Assembly: GCA_000611775.1 (NCBI GenBank)
Contig: KK106981.1
Span: 8,603,431-8,667,430, forward strand
Length of the DNA: 64,000 bases
Source: Umbilicaria muhlenbergii
Lineage: Eukaryota; Ascomycota; Lecanoromycetes; Umbilicariales; Umbilicariaceae
Reading direction: 5' to 3'
Within the stretch, counting starts at the first letter, position 1. Each line of letters begins with the position of its first letter. The notes under the pieces are model-generated. The model was not told where the DNA came from, searched no databases, and worked only from the letters and a program-made list of their open reading frames with translations. Made by a program: the position numbers and the translations under genes. This document shows, in pieces, positions 1-10,031 of this stretch.

Positions 1-2215
1 TGGCGCTCATACGTACTGTATCCCCCCCATCCCAGATACTACAGGTGCTGACTACGAAAGCAGGACCACCGAAGACTTCTCCTACTTCACCCTCCTCCGT
101 CGGCAGACCTCGACGCAAGCTGCTACGTCCCTCTTCGGTATATCATGTACGCGGCAAATGGATGCCAACGAGCTGCTGAAGCGTCCGGCGGATGTGACAA
201 GGAGTACCGTGCAAAAGGCGGTGGTGGTGATTGCAGACAGTCCACAACATTTTGGGCATCTGAGAGAAAAGTTGTCGATGGTCACAGGGGCATGGTTTGC
301 GCAGAGGTAAAGTCCCTGAGGCAACGTATGGGAAGCGCATCGGAGATGCTGATGCATGGGAAGGGACTTTACGGATGTAGAGATACTTAAGGTCGGTGAG
401 TGCGATGGGCGAACCACTGCACAAAGTGTCTTACAAGGTGCAGCAATTCCAGGAAAGCCTGTCGAGCAGCTTGCAGGATGCAGAAGACGACCGAGATCAG
501 TATCTGGGTATGTTTTCAAACGAATGACCAGAGATGCATGGGACTCATTAGAAGCAGGACTCTCTCTTCGAGAACTCATCCACGAGTTCAAACATCAGAC
601 TTTAGTGCTTTTCAAGTGCTGCTTGCTACAACCTAAGGTTCACAAGATGTACTCCGTCACTTGTGATCTGCTTCTAATACGGGCAGATGCTGTTCTTCGG
701 GTCTCGATGCGAGCGACTGTGCATGATGCAATTCTCTCTTGTTTCTCTTATACCTGGTCTGATACGCAAGCTCGAAGATTGCGCCGATCCCGATCTGGAC
801 AACAATGAGAAGAACATGGTCACGCCAACATCGCTAAAATCAAGTGAACGAAGCTCCTGTACTATTCCTACAAACTGATAGCTTGAATTCTGGCTGATCC
901 TTGACGTAGTGTTATCATATATGGGCCTACCACTGCAGTTATTTGGAAAGGTGGGTGGCTTGTATGCCCTACTATGCACCTATATACTAACGGTGGACAC
1001 TAGGGCAGTCTTTTCGGACCTTACACGCCCCTCCAGCAGCTTGACGTACTCGCCGACTATGGAACCAAGTCATACATAGTCGGCTCAACAAACTCCCTTC
1101 TTCTGCAACAGAAAGACAGGCATAGTGATATACTTATCAATGTACGGAGGGCAATCTCCTTCCCAGCGATCAAGATACTAATTTCTTGAGCATAGCTTGA
1201 CGAGAGCACTATTAACATTACGTCCGCCTCTCTACGCTCCGCTCTAGTCCTCTCCGTCGCCGATCGACGCTGGATCGACTTCCTCACCCAAACAATCGCC
1301 GACACATGGGACGAACAGAACCCCAGCCGGCCCAAATCAATGGGGTACATGGGTTCCGAAGAATTCATTCGCCTCCAATTCGAAGAGTATCTACTCGCCC
1401 TCCTTTCCTCCGTGAAGTATCACCTCTACCTACACAAACCCCCCACCTCCGTTCCCTTCGCTCCCAAAGACACCCTCACGGACGTCGAAGGCGATCCCGC
1501 CCTCGATTTCAACATCGACTGGATTGACGCCTGGCGCGCCACGCCCAACTTCGCCCTCTTTAACAAACACACCGACAGCCACCTGTTCGACATCGTCGAG
1601 CCCAGGCACCCCACCGCCGGCAACCTCACCATCGAAGACGTCCAGCGCCGCCTCGCGCAGCAGGTTGCGGAACTACACCTCGACGAACGCCTCGCCACCA
1701 GCAAGGAAGTCCTGAACAAACACCTCACGACCGGGCAGAAGAAAGTCTCGACGGCGTTCAACAACCTCTGGGCCGACATCGAAGTCATGCGCGAAGCCCA
1801 GCGCAAACGTCACGAGGAGCAGAAAGCCGCCAACCTCGCGGCCGCCGCCGCGGACAACGGCACCGCAGCGTCCGCGTCGGAGAAAACCACCGCCGTCGTG
1901 CCTCGGTTCGCGCGCGCCCCGGATCTGTCGCACGCGCAGGCGGCCGTCGGCGCGGCGGGGCAGAAGGCCGGGGCGTACATTTCGTCGTGGGGCGCGTGGG
2001 CGTCGGAGAGGCGGAAAGGGTGGGGCCGGACGGGCGCGGCGGCTTCGACCGTAAATGCGGGCATGGCCGATGGTGCCGGGTCGCTGGCTCCGTCGACTTC
2101 GCCGGGCAAGAGTAGTCCGGGGAGGGCGCGGGAGAGGGGGGATGGCGGGAGTCCGATCAAGGTGAGGAATCGGGAGGCCAAGGGCGGGGATGGGATCGGC
2201 CGGTTGGATGCCTGA
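1..2215 (+). CDS. AVL9: AVL9-family late secretory transport protein (3' part of gene)
   Basis: The gene enters from the left edge, so the N-terminus is missing. Exons read from splice sites and homology are about 45-306, 364-395, a short exon ending at 507, 558-637, 687-858, 910-950, 1004-1141 and 1196-2215, ending in TGA. The second and third introns are the least certain. Pieces typical of the AVL9 (DENN-like) family are visible: EDFSYFTLLR, LFGISCTRQ, DVTRSTVQKAVVVI, FKHQTLVLFKCCLLQP, FSLVSLIPGLIRKL, GSLFGPYTPLQQLD, YIVGSTNSLLLQQ, ADRRWIDFLTQTI and GSEEFIRLQFEEYLLALLSSVKYH. The last ~130 residues are Ala/Gly/Ser-rich and basic, probably disordered. In yeast, Avl9 acts in exocytic transport between Golgi and plasma membrane. 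It converges with the cullin gene on the other strand. The family call is firm; small exons may be off by a few bases. Confidence 0.9.
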
Positions 2216-2856
2216 GGGCCGGGGAGGGGTTCGGCTGGGGTCCGATGCCGTATACAACGGTTGATATGGCTCGGTTGGGACCATCATGGCGCTGGCGGCT
2301 GTTTGCTCGGCATGTTTTTGTCCTACAGATACGGGAGTACATGGGGAGGGTGCCTTGAGTGGTTTTGATTTCGAAACGAACGTCAACGACATGTAATATC
2401 TCATTCCGGAAAAAAAACCTCTATCGACTATTCTGTCCTGCTGTGCCACTGAAGACACACGGCCGCGTTCCCACAGCGCCGCGGTTGTCCCCGACTCTGC
2501 TGTCCCCAGGCAGATCATGTGATCCGCGACTACTCCCATCAAGTAAAGAAGCAAAATAGAGGAAGCCAAACATCGCCGTATGGAGTCATCTTCGTCCGAT
2601 CTCATCATGTCCTCAGCCAATCTCCAAGTGTTCAACTGGGGTTACATCCTCCCAGTGAAACGTATTGGTAAACCCGAGTTCAGAAAGAGTGCGAAGAAAA
2701 AAGGTAATCTAAAGAGCCACTGAGCTTTGGGAAGAAGGTGAAGAGGGCGGTATCGACCGTTCGGCCGCGATATCACGGCCTTGAAAAAGACTCATCAACG
2801 CCGAAAGTTGGTAAGGAATATTTGTTGGTATGCATTGACCAATGTCGCAGGTCACC
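2216..2856. other. Intergenic, between convergent AVL9 and CUL1
   Basis: This 641-bp stretch lies between two genes whose 3' ends face each other, so it should hold both 3' UTRs and terminators. I see no coding exon or RNA gene. The long minus-strand open frame that overlaps it is a GC-rich shadow of AVL9. Confidence 0.6.
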
Positions 2857-5503
2857 CTATGCCAGGTAGCCGAGCCAATCGCCGTCATCATCTCCGAGTC
2901 GTTCCAAGTACTCCTTCTCGATCAGCTGATCGATCGACTTTTTGATGTCTCCAATCTTTGGCGTGAAGCGTGACTTGATCTGGGAAATGGTTTCTTGAAC
3001 AAGCGAGACGTGCTTCATCTTCTTGCGAGACTTCATGATCCGGACGATGGCAGACTGTTAACCAAATTTGTTAGCAAGCTACCTGAGGAAGTTGTGGACC
3101 ACGAGGATAATACTAACCTGCATGAGCAGCTTTCGGTCTTCCTCTATGGTCTTGTGGGTATCTTCCACTTCCTGCTTCTGCTCGGATTTGACCGCAATGT
3201 TGAGATTGACCTTGATTTTCTTGCTCTTGAAGTTGTAGTTTAGGGCATACGTCGTACCATCCTCTGGCTTGCCATTCTCTGGAGTGGGCAACAGGACCTT
3301 GGCCTTGACGAGGATACCTAGAGACGGGTCTAGCCAGTCTGCAGAGAGAGCGGTAGCCTTCTGCACATCTTCGTAGGCGACCGTGTCGGTGTCGTTAAAC
3401 AGCAGAAGAATAGCCATCTGATACGTGGAGACTTGGAATGTGTACGGGACTTTGGTATTCTTAACGTAGTTCGCCTTCATCTCGCCTTTGCAAAGCTGCC
3501 AAAGCCAGGTCAATTTCCGGCCGCTATGCTTGTCGAAGTAGAATCTCTGGAAACGCTCGTAGGTTTTCACAATATCTTGCGGAGGGATAAAGGCGGTGTT
3601 GGGTGGAGTCAGAGGCCAGAAGCCGGTACCGAGAACGTAAAATTGGGGGTCGACAGCTTTCTTGAGATCGTCTTCATCCAAGGCCTTGGCCTGCCACTCC
3701 TTGTAGTTGCTATTGAGATCTTTGGAAATCTGAATATCCTGGAACATGCGCTGCAGCTTGTTGGTATACTCAAAACCACATGCCTCCTTCAGTTTGCTGA
3801 TCATACTGGTCTCTGCATCATCAGATGCGGAGCTTGTGTGGACGAGTCGCTTAGCCAGCATTCGCGAGTAGAACTTCTGGAACACATCTTTGTCCTCGAT
3901 ATATTTGAAGACTGTCATGATCTGCGTTAACATGTTCTCCAGATCGGCCTCCTCGGCGCTCTTTGCACTCTTCTTCAGGAGAGTATCAGTGTACTTGGCT
4001 AGGAGTTCCGGCGACTTGGTCGACCCCGTCTTGCAGACCTTGTTGCGGTTTACAAATTCCTTGCAGGCGTTGTCGAGAGATCGTACAAATTCGGACTCGC
4101 CAGCAAAAGCCTCATCCACGAGCTTTTGGTACCGAGTATGCACCTCAAGCAGGGCGTCGACATAGATCTTCGGCTCCAGGTTGTCTCCTTCTGCAGCAAC
4201 CTTCTCTACAGCAGTAAGACCAGCCTTCCTAACATGGGCCTCAAACTTCGTCCTCAGGGGCTGTAGGCCGTCTGTGATGCGTGCCAGTAATTTGTACATA
4301 CGCGCGAGGTCATCCTGCCGATCATTATCGAGAAGGACTTGGAACTCATCACGGAGAAGGGCGGAGTGTCCAGTAACAAGGACAGCTAAGCATGTTTTCA
4401 TCAAGGGAGTCATAATGTCCGGGTGTAAATACAACCCAACACGATTCTTCTCTTCTTCAAGGCGGTTCTCGGCCTTTTTCATGTACTCCACCACGCTGTT
4501 CTCGGCCACAAACTGTGCGGATTCATTCTCGTAGTATTTCCTGGTAGCCTCCAGGAACGGTCTCTCGAAGTAGTAACGGTAGACGTCCAAGGTAGACTTG
4601 GTGCTGTCGGTGTCGTCAAGGCCTAGTGAGACAAATGAGTCCACGATGCTCTTTACCTGCGCTTGTTCTATGGTCTCGCCATTCCGTTGCTTCTCAACCA
4701 TCTTCAGCACAGCTGCCATCACACTGCCGTGGACCCTCGTGAACAGCTCCTCTTTCCATTCGACGAGATGCAGGGTGTAAACATCGTAGATGTCCTTCTT
4801 TCCTTCGTCGATCTCTCTCTTCACCCAATGCCGGTTAAGGTAACGGAACAGGTGGTTGGTGTATTTGGCGGCTGTGGTGTATCGATCCCACTCTCGGATG
4901 TAAAAGCTCAGCAAGGCTTCGTCAGTGTGGCCCTTGGATTTCTCATGTATCTCCGCGAGGTGGGCCACGAGGTAGGCTTTCAGGTTGTTGTAGAGATCTT
5001 CGCCAAGTAGGTGGGCTAGTATACATGTCAGCTCCGAAGTTGATTGATGATGCGCGTCCAGCGGCGACGCCCCACTTCAGCCTACCTCCACGGTGTGCGC
5101 TTCCTCCGATGATGCCGCCGGTTCCCGAACTCACAGCTTTTTGCGAGGTGCAGAAGTTGTGGACCGCTCTGCCCTGAATTTAGCCCCGAAATACACATTT
5201 CGACGGACGTCAACCACTCACGTGTACACGCCCATGTACTGTGGCGGTATGTCAGTGACAAACCTCACGAGAGCGACAATGTTCCAGAGCACGTACTGTT
5301 TGCATATCAACACCCGACCGTAGGCTCCTCATGATCCGCTCCACTCCTGTCTCGAGGTAGGTCCATCTACCACGCACGTACGATGTCAGCTTCCGTCAAT
5401 TTCCGTCACATCGGATTGGGGACATGTCGTGCTGAGAAGCAAGGCCCACATACGTTGCATCAAGATCGTCCTTGTTCGGAGCCGGGGGCATGGGTCGCGG
5501 CAT
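2857..5503 (-). CDS. CUL1: Cullin-1 (CulA/Cdc53), SCF ubiquitin-ligase scaffold
   Basis: Six exons on the minus strand (5503-5454, 5366-5297, 5238-5222, 5168-5086, 5015-3118, 3054-2857) splice to 2,316 nt, a 771-residue protein. The N-terminus starts [20 protein letters not shown] and contains the Skp1/F-box-binding repeat region ([35 protein letters not shown]). The cullin homology domain follows ([45 protein letters not shown]). The last exon carries the neddylation site [13 protein letters not shown] and ends in the winged-helix tail DWLGYLA. Cullin-1 bridges the Skp1/F-box adaptor and the RING protein Hrt1/Rbx1 and is activated by Nedd8. Length and end sequence fit Cul1 rather than Cul3 or Cul4. 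Exon 3 is only 17 nt. The start is the first ATG giving a Cul1-like N-terminus. Confidence 0.95.
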
Positions 5504-6291
5504 GTTGACCCAGGTATAGAGGCAGAAGAAGAGAAGACTGAGCTTAGGTCACCGCTGACGGTCTCGGGCAAGATCTGAGGCGGTGAGGGGAGTATGGTAG
5601 GATCAAGAGACTGGCCCGCAGGGTCTTACAAACGGGGTCGCGGGTTAGGACTCAGAGGCCGAACGTTGAATGTTGAAGGTTGAGTGTCAACTCAGGTGAA
5701 TGCCTAGAAGGCGCGAGAACAGGACGGGATCTTCCTCAATCTCTAGATTCACGTAGGCGCTAAACCCTGCTGCATCTGATCGGACAAAGGGTCTCCTTCT
5801 TCTCTGCTGGGTTGGCGCTGGAGCTGGAGGCGGAGGTGCAGTGCAAACGAGCAGGTACAACGGGAAGAGGCAGAGGCAGAGGCAGAGGCAGACGCCAATA
5901 CAGAGCCAGACACCACAGCCCAGTCACCGAATCGGCGGCTGACTGTACCGACAAGGCAGCTGCTCAGCCTCAGCTGTGGCGTCGTTAGCGTCCAGCCCCA
6001 GACGCCCCTCGGCAATGCGACAGGCGACAGGCGAGAGGCGAGAGGCGAGGGGCGAGGGGGCGAGGAATGAGTGGACGAGGGACATGGAATGGCGGGGTTC
6101 CGTTTCTCTTTATTCGACTGCTGCTACACCAGAGATCTGCCTCTGATATATATCTCGCTTTACCCCCTCACACTTCTGGTCCGTATGAGCTCATGCATGT
6201 TCAACCTTTTATCTCGGACAAGCTGCACCGCAACGCTCCCGCCCCTTGCCCCCGCTGAAGTTTGCCCGCTCACTTGACGAGTATATTCTCC
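5504..6291. other. Upstream region of CUL1 with short G-rich tandem repeats
   Basis: This 788-bp stretch separates two minus-strand genes. It should contain the CUL1 promoter on the left and the cupin 3' UTR on the right. A hexamer tandem (GAGGCA units, about 5866-5890) and a G-rich run of GGCGA/GGCGAGA units (about 6020-6062) are visible. The several short open frames here show no recognisable protein. Confidence 0.5.
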
Positions 6292-6840
6292 TCATACATT
6301 CAGCGCCGGGCCTTCATCCCCATATACCGGATCCCGATCAAACCAGCCCAGCGCTTTCATCGCCTTGACCTTCTCCCTTTCGCCTTCCCAGCCGTAGCAC
6401 AAGTCCCAGCTCTGCCCCTTCGGGTAGCTTCCCACCATGGTAAACTCTCCCTCGAATTCCTCGACCAAACCGTGACCCACCCCCGCCGGAATGATGATCA
6501 CATCTCCCTTCTCCACCGTCGTCTCGACCCTCTTTGGGTTGTCTTCTCCCCCGAAGCACAGCTTCGCTTTCCCCGACACGACGCAGAGGATTTCGTGGGC
6601 CGTCGAGTGGAAGTGGGTCGTCTTGTACATGGTGTAGCGCCATTGCGGTGTCACGACGTCAACGTGGGACAGGTGAGACTCGACTGCAGGGGCAGAGACG
6701 TCCCGTCGGAATGCCGAATGGTAGATGAGCAGTGGTTTGTGCTGGATGGACGTGTTGGGAACCCGGTCGTGTGCGGGGATTTGATGAGATGACACGCGGA
6801 GCTCTGTCAGCGGGGTGAGGATCGCTTTCGAGCCAGCCAT
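6292..6840 (-). CDS. Cupin-fold (RmlC-like) protein, function unknown
   Basis: A single-exon protein of 182 residues if it starts at MAGSKAIL (ATG at 6838-6840); an upstream in-frame ATG at 6879 would add 13 residues. Numbered from the upstream ATG, cupin motif 1 is THFHSTAHEILCVVSG with metal-ligand candidates His89, His91 and Glu96, and motif 2 is KGDVIIIPAGVGH with His136. So the four-ligand metal site (His, His, Glu, His) appears complete. Single-domain cupins of this kind resemble the bacterial YjlB group, whose substrate is not settled. No signal peptide is seen, so it is probably cytosolic. It lies in tandem with CUL1 and the SRF1-like gene, with no functional hint from them. No intron is needed. 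Confidence 0.85.
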   Translation of the reverse strand: MAGSKAILTPLTELRVSSHQIPAHDRVPNTSIQHKPLLIYHSAFRRDVSAPAVESHLSHVDVVTPQWRYTMYKTTHFHSTAHEILCVVSGKAKLCFGGEDNPKRVETTVEKGDVIIIPAGVGHGLVEEFEGEFTMVGSYPKGQSWDLCYGWEGEREKVKAMKALGWFDRDPVYGDEGPALNV

Positions 6841-7150
6841 GGTGACGGTGGTACGTAGGGACACAAGCGGTAGGCGCATTCACTGTAGGACTAGGAGAGA
6901 AGGGCGATGGAACTTGGAAAGTCGGTGATTGGGAGATTCATATGTACAAGTGCATTCTCGTCGACGTCATAAACACACTGAGCCGCTTTAATGGCAGTGT
7001 TCAGGCCCAAGGTTTTCAACGCCCCAAGAAAAGCACCCAACCGCCGCGGATGCTCTACGATGCTATCGTGCTTTCGTATACGAAGTGCGGCTGCTAGAAC
7101 GCCCATGTCTGCAACCCGCCTCGGAGCTTATTTATTTACGCCAATCATCC
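6841..7150. other. Short intergenic, cupin promoter
   Basis: About 310 bp between the cupin start and the stop of the next minus-strand gene. It should hold the cupin promoter and the neighbour's 3' UTR. A 71-codon minus-strand frame (7106-6891) has no recognisable features and I do not call it. Confidence 0.5.
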
Positions 7151-8513
7151 TTAGTGCACTACCCGCTCCATAAGCCTATAATTTATTAGTGTCTTAGATG
7201 CAGCATGGCCGTGGAGAATGAGTCCGTACCTCAAAACACTGATAGCAAATGTCAAGAGCCACGCGATGAGCGCGACCAAGAGAACCGATGCCAAAGCCTT
7301 CTGCTGGGCACATATGCTGAACAGGACCTGCGTCTTCTCGTTGTTGCTTGTAAACCACTTGCACTCACCCTCCCCATCTGATAGGGCATTAAACGCTAGG
7401 CTCAAATTGGCAGAGGCAAAAACGATGAAGAACAGGTCGAGGAAAATCAGTCTCATCTTCGCCTTGGCTGGGCGCAAGCCCAGTGGTTTCCCCGTGTATT
7501 CGTCATACGTGATGTAGACCAAATACACAAGGGCGACCGAGTCCACGATAATAGCCATCAGTGACGAAGGACTACCACTGGACGGTGCACTTGGGTGTTT
7601 GCCGAGTTGATGATGTATCGAAGCACCGAGGGCCATCGCAACGAGGGAGAAGTTCCAAACAACAAGTCGGATGGCCAACGGTACGAGGGGGCTTCTCAGG
7701 ATAGTATGCTGGATCCTCTCGTACCACATATATCTTTTAGCCTTGTTGTGAAAGATGTTTCCACCATTCTTCTCCGGGTCACCATCATCAGCACCCGCAA
7801 GCCACGGCCGGGAATAATCGGCTCCGTTCTCCACCAACCAGTCTTCACTGACTTGCTCTCCACCCGTCGCGGGAACAGCTGGATAAGCAGAGGCATTCGC
7901 AAACGCTCTCCAACGCGATGCCGTCTCACTCAGAGGTCCGTGGAAGGTTGGTGGCGTAGAGTCTCGCTGCGAGTCGTATACTCGGCCGGGCTCTATTCTT
8001 TGTTTTTGCTTGGCTGAGGGGCTGTTGTTGTGTTGGGCTATCTGTGCGCTTGTGGGGCTTCGGGGTAGAAGTCGTGAGGTTACACTTGTGTCCTCGTCCT
8101 CGTCCCCTATCACTTGCACCCAGGCTATACAAACAAATGAAGTTAGTCTCGATAGTCCAACCGGTTACGGATGTGAACTCCAATTGGATCAATAAATCGG
8201 CGAGTCACAACGGTGGAAGTAATTTACTTGGTATAGTACGGACAGTCCGTCGGGCATCGCGGTCATGGGCCGCTGCATTCTCACCAGACGAGGCAAGAGT
8301 CTTGTCGTTCGAGGACAATGAAGGCGATTTGTCCTGCAATCCCAGCCCACCATCGGTTTGCCTCTTCTCTGTCGCGAAGGGGTCGATGTCCGGCGTGTCA
8401 GTAGCTCCAGACAACTTTCTTCCCCGAGTTGGATTTGTTTGACCGGGTGCGCCTGTTGGCCCATTCGAAGAGCGTAGCAATGATGCTGCCCGAGTCCTGA
8501 AGCTGCGCTCCAT
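7151..8513 (-). CDS. SRF1-like multi-pass membrane protein (putative phospholipase D regulator)
   Basis: Three exons on the minus strand (8513-8228, 8124-7230, 7175-7151) splice to 1,206 nt, 401 residues. Residues 1-~180 are polar and Ser/Thr/Pro-rich. The conserved part has WLVENGADYSRPWLAG, then FHNKAKRYMWYERIQHTILRSPLVPLAIRL, followed by four hydrophobic segments (VWNFSLVAMALG, IVDSVALVYLVYI, LIFLDLFFIVFA, LLVALIAWLLTFAI). This layout matches fungal proteins annotated as regulator of phospholipase D SRF1, a Spo14 regulator in yeast; the call rests on remembered family pattern. Exon 1 ends at a GTAAAT donor. The second intron (54 nt, GTACGG...ATTATAG with CACTAAT branch site) is a multiple of three, so ignoring it would add 18 unrelated residues near the C-terminus. 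It is divergent from the KHE gene. Confidence 0.72.
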
Positions 8514-9019
8514 GGGGAGAGAAAAGCAAAGGTTGTTCTCGTCGGCAGGATCCAGAAGATCCGCGTTGCTCCGTCAGTGTTCTGCTTCTGGAAAGGCCGA
8601 ACCGTCCGGGTCAGGAGACCACGAGCCTGCAGTATGACGGCAACATGGTTCGATTGGCACCGGGCATTAGAGTCAGGTGTAGCAGACAGCACCCTCGCAT
8701 TGACTGTGTACTCGAATACTCGTGCTCCAAAGAAGAGCCTCACCGTTGTTAACCGCCAAGAACTGCGAACCATGGTTTTGTGGCGCAGGCTTGCCGAGAA
8801 ATTGGGTGTGACGTCGATCAACAGTTCTAGATGTTGCCCGCTAGGCCTCCTACTGAGTGCAAGCAAGCTCTCTAGAGAATCACGGCATACGGAGGCCAGA
8901 ATAGACAGTATCACAGGTATCGCTGGTCTACTTCATTCACAACATCAATGCACGCGGCGCAACAGTAGCGAGCGGCCTGATTCGCTGCCCATCCACTCGA
9001 CTCACTCTTTTCGATTGCA
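8514..9019. promoter_or_regulatory. Divergent intergenic region shared by the SRF1-like and KHE genes
   Basis: The 506 bp between two ATGs that point away from each other must carry both promoters. I see no clear TATA box or known operator. Open frames crossing it on both strands are not supported by any family similarity. Confidence 0.55.
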
Positions 9020-10031
9020 ATGCGCCTCTTCCTCTTGCCTATCTCTACGAAACGAACGCTCATATACTGTGAGCGACTAAAGCAACAAATTCCCAGCGAA
9101 CAGACTTATGTGGACAAGGTCACTGCCCGAGCTTCTGCGACGTGGGTCAAATGGGAGAAGCATGAAAAGGGTTGGCAGAAGACTCTCACCCAGTACGGCA
9201 ACAAGCTGTTCGCGCGCATACCCTTCGAGGAATGGGGACTGAAAAGCATACCGCCGTTGAGCGCGAGACGTCGGGCGGACGAGCTTGAGGGGAAAGAGAG
9301 CGTCCAGGTGGCTTTCCCGAGATCGTTGATCAAGCACGAGTCCGTTTCAGATGTCATGCGGAGACTGGGCACCGAGCGACAAGCTTTACACAAGAAGATG
9401 ATGCTGTGGAGCATCGTCGGGATGCCGATCTCGGCCCCGGTGGCTTTGATACCTGTGTAAGAGTTCTTGTGCGGCTGACGCCTATACCAATCCCTACCGT
9501 TGATCACCTCCTAACCGTGACCGGGATCAAGACTTCCTAATGTACCCTTCTTCTACCTTTGCTTCCGCGCTTGGTCGCATTGGCGAGGTGAGCCCTGGCA
9601 ACGAAAGTGCGCCGCCAGAATTTAACTGACGTGCAGCAGCTTTATCCGGATCCAAGCATATTGAATTTCTACTCGACCATAAGCTAGTAAAGAACTTACC
9701 ATCACCGATTATGGACACGCTCTACTCTATCGCCCGTGTTGATGCGGCTCTCAGTGGCGCCAGGAAAGAAGTCGAGAGGCTCAGGGCAGCCAGAGAAAAC
9801 GGTGGGGCAAAGCTCCAGGAAACGAGCGACCCCCAGAACGAAGAAATGGTGTTGTCGCAAAGCAGTGGGAAGCTCATTGCCGAAACACTCGAGGTGCCAG
9901 AACTGGAGATCGAGATTGAGCGCGCCGTTGCGCAAGTAGAGCGGTCTCTGGCTGCAAGAGAGGAGTTGGTCGAAGAGAAGAGGGAAATCGAGTCGGCAAC
10001 CCAAGGCGCGGAGCTTGAGGCGAAGCGGTGA
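9020..10031 (+). CDS. Mitochondrial K+/H+ exchange-related protein (Mit_KHE1 family)
   Basis: Three exons (9020-9456, 9532-9587, 9640-10031) splice to 885 nt, 294 residues, ending in TGA. The start MRLFLLPISTKRTLIYCERL is the family's hallmark N-terminus. It is followed by WVKWEKHEKGW, RIPFEEWGLKSIPPLS, VAFPRSLI and RLGTERQALHKKMMLWSIVGMPISAPVALIPVLPNVPFFYLCFRAWSHW, the last being a hydrophobic stretch that spans intron 1. Then comes SGSKHIEFLLDHKLVKNLPSPIMDTLYS. The last ~90 residues are a charged likely coiled coil. Yeast relatives are mitochondrial inner-membrane proteins linked to K+/H+ exchange and volume control. The reading frame is continuous across both introns, and the motif order is that of the family, so confidence is high for the family, lower for exact role. 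Confidence 0.88.

Noticed and set aside
1673-2635. A 320-codon minus-strand open frame opposite AVL9
   Set aside because: Arg/Pro-rich translation typical of the antisense of a GC-rich exon; it overlaps the well-supported AVL9 last exon.
8577-9080. A 167-codon plus-strand frame in the divergent promoter
   Set aside because: Overlaps the KHE start in another frame and has no recognisable features.
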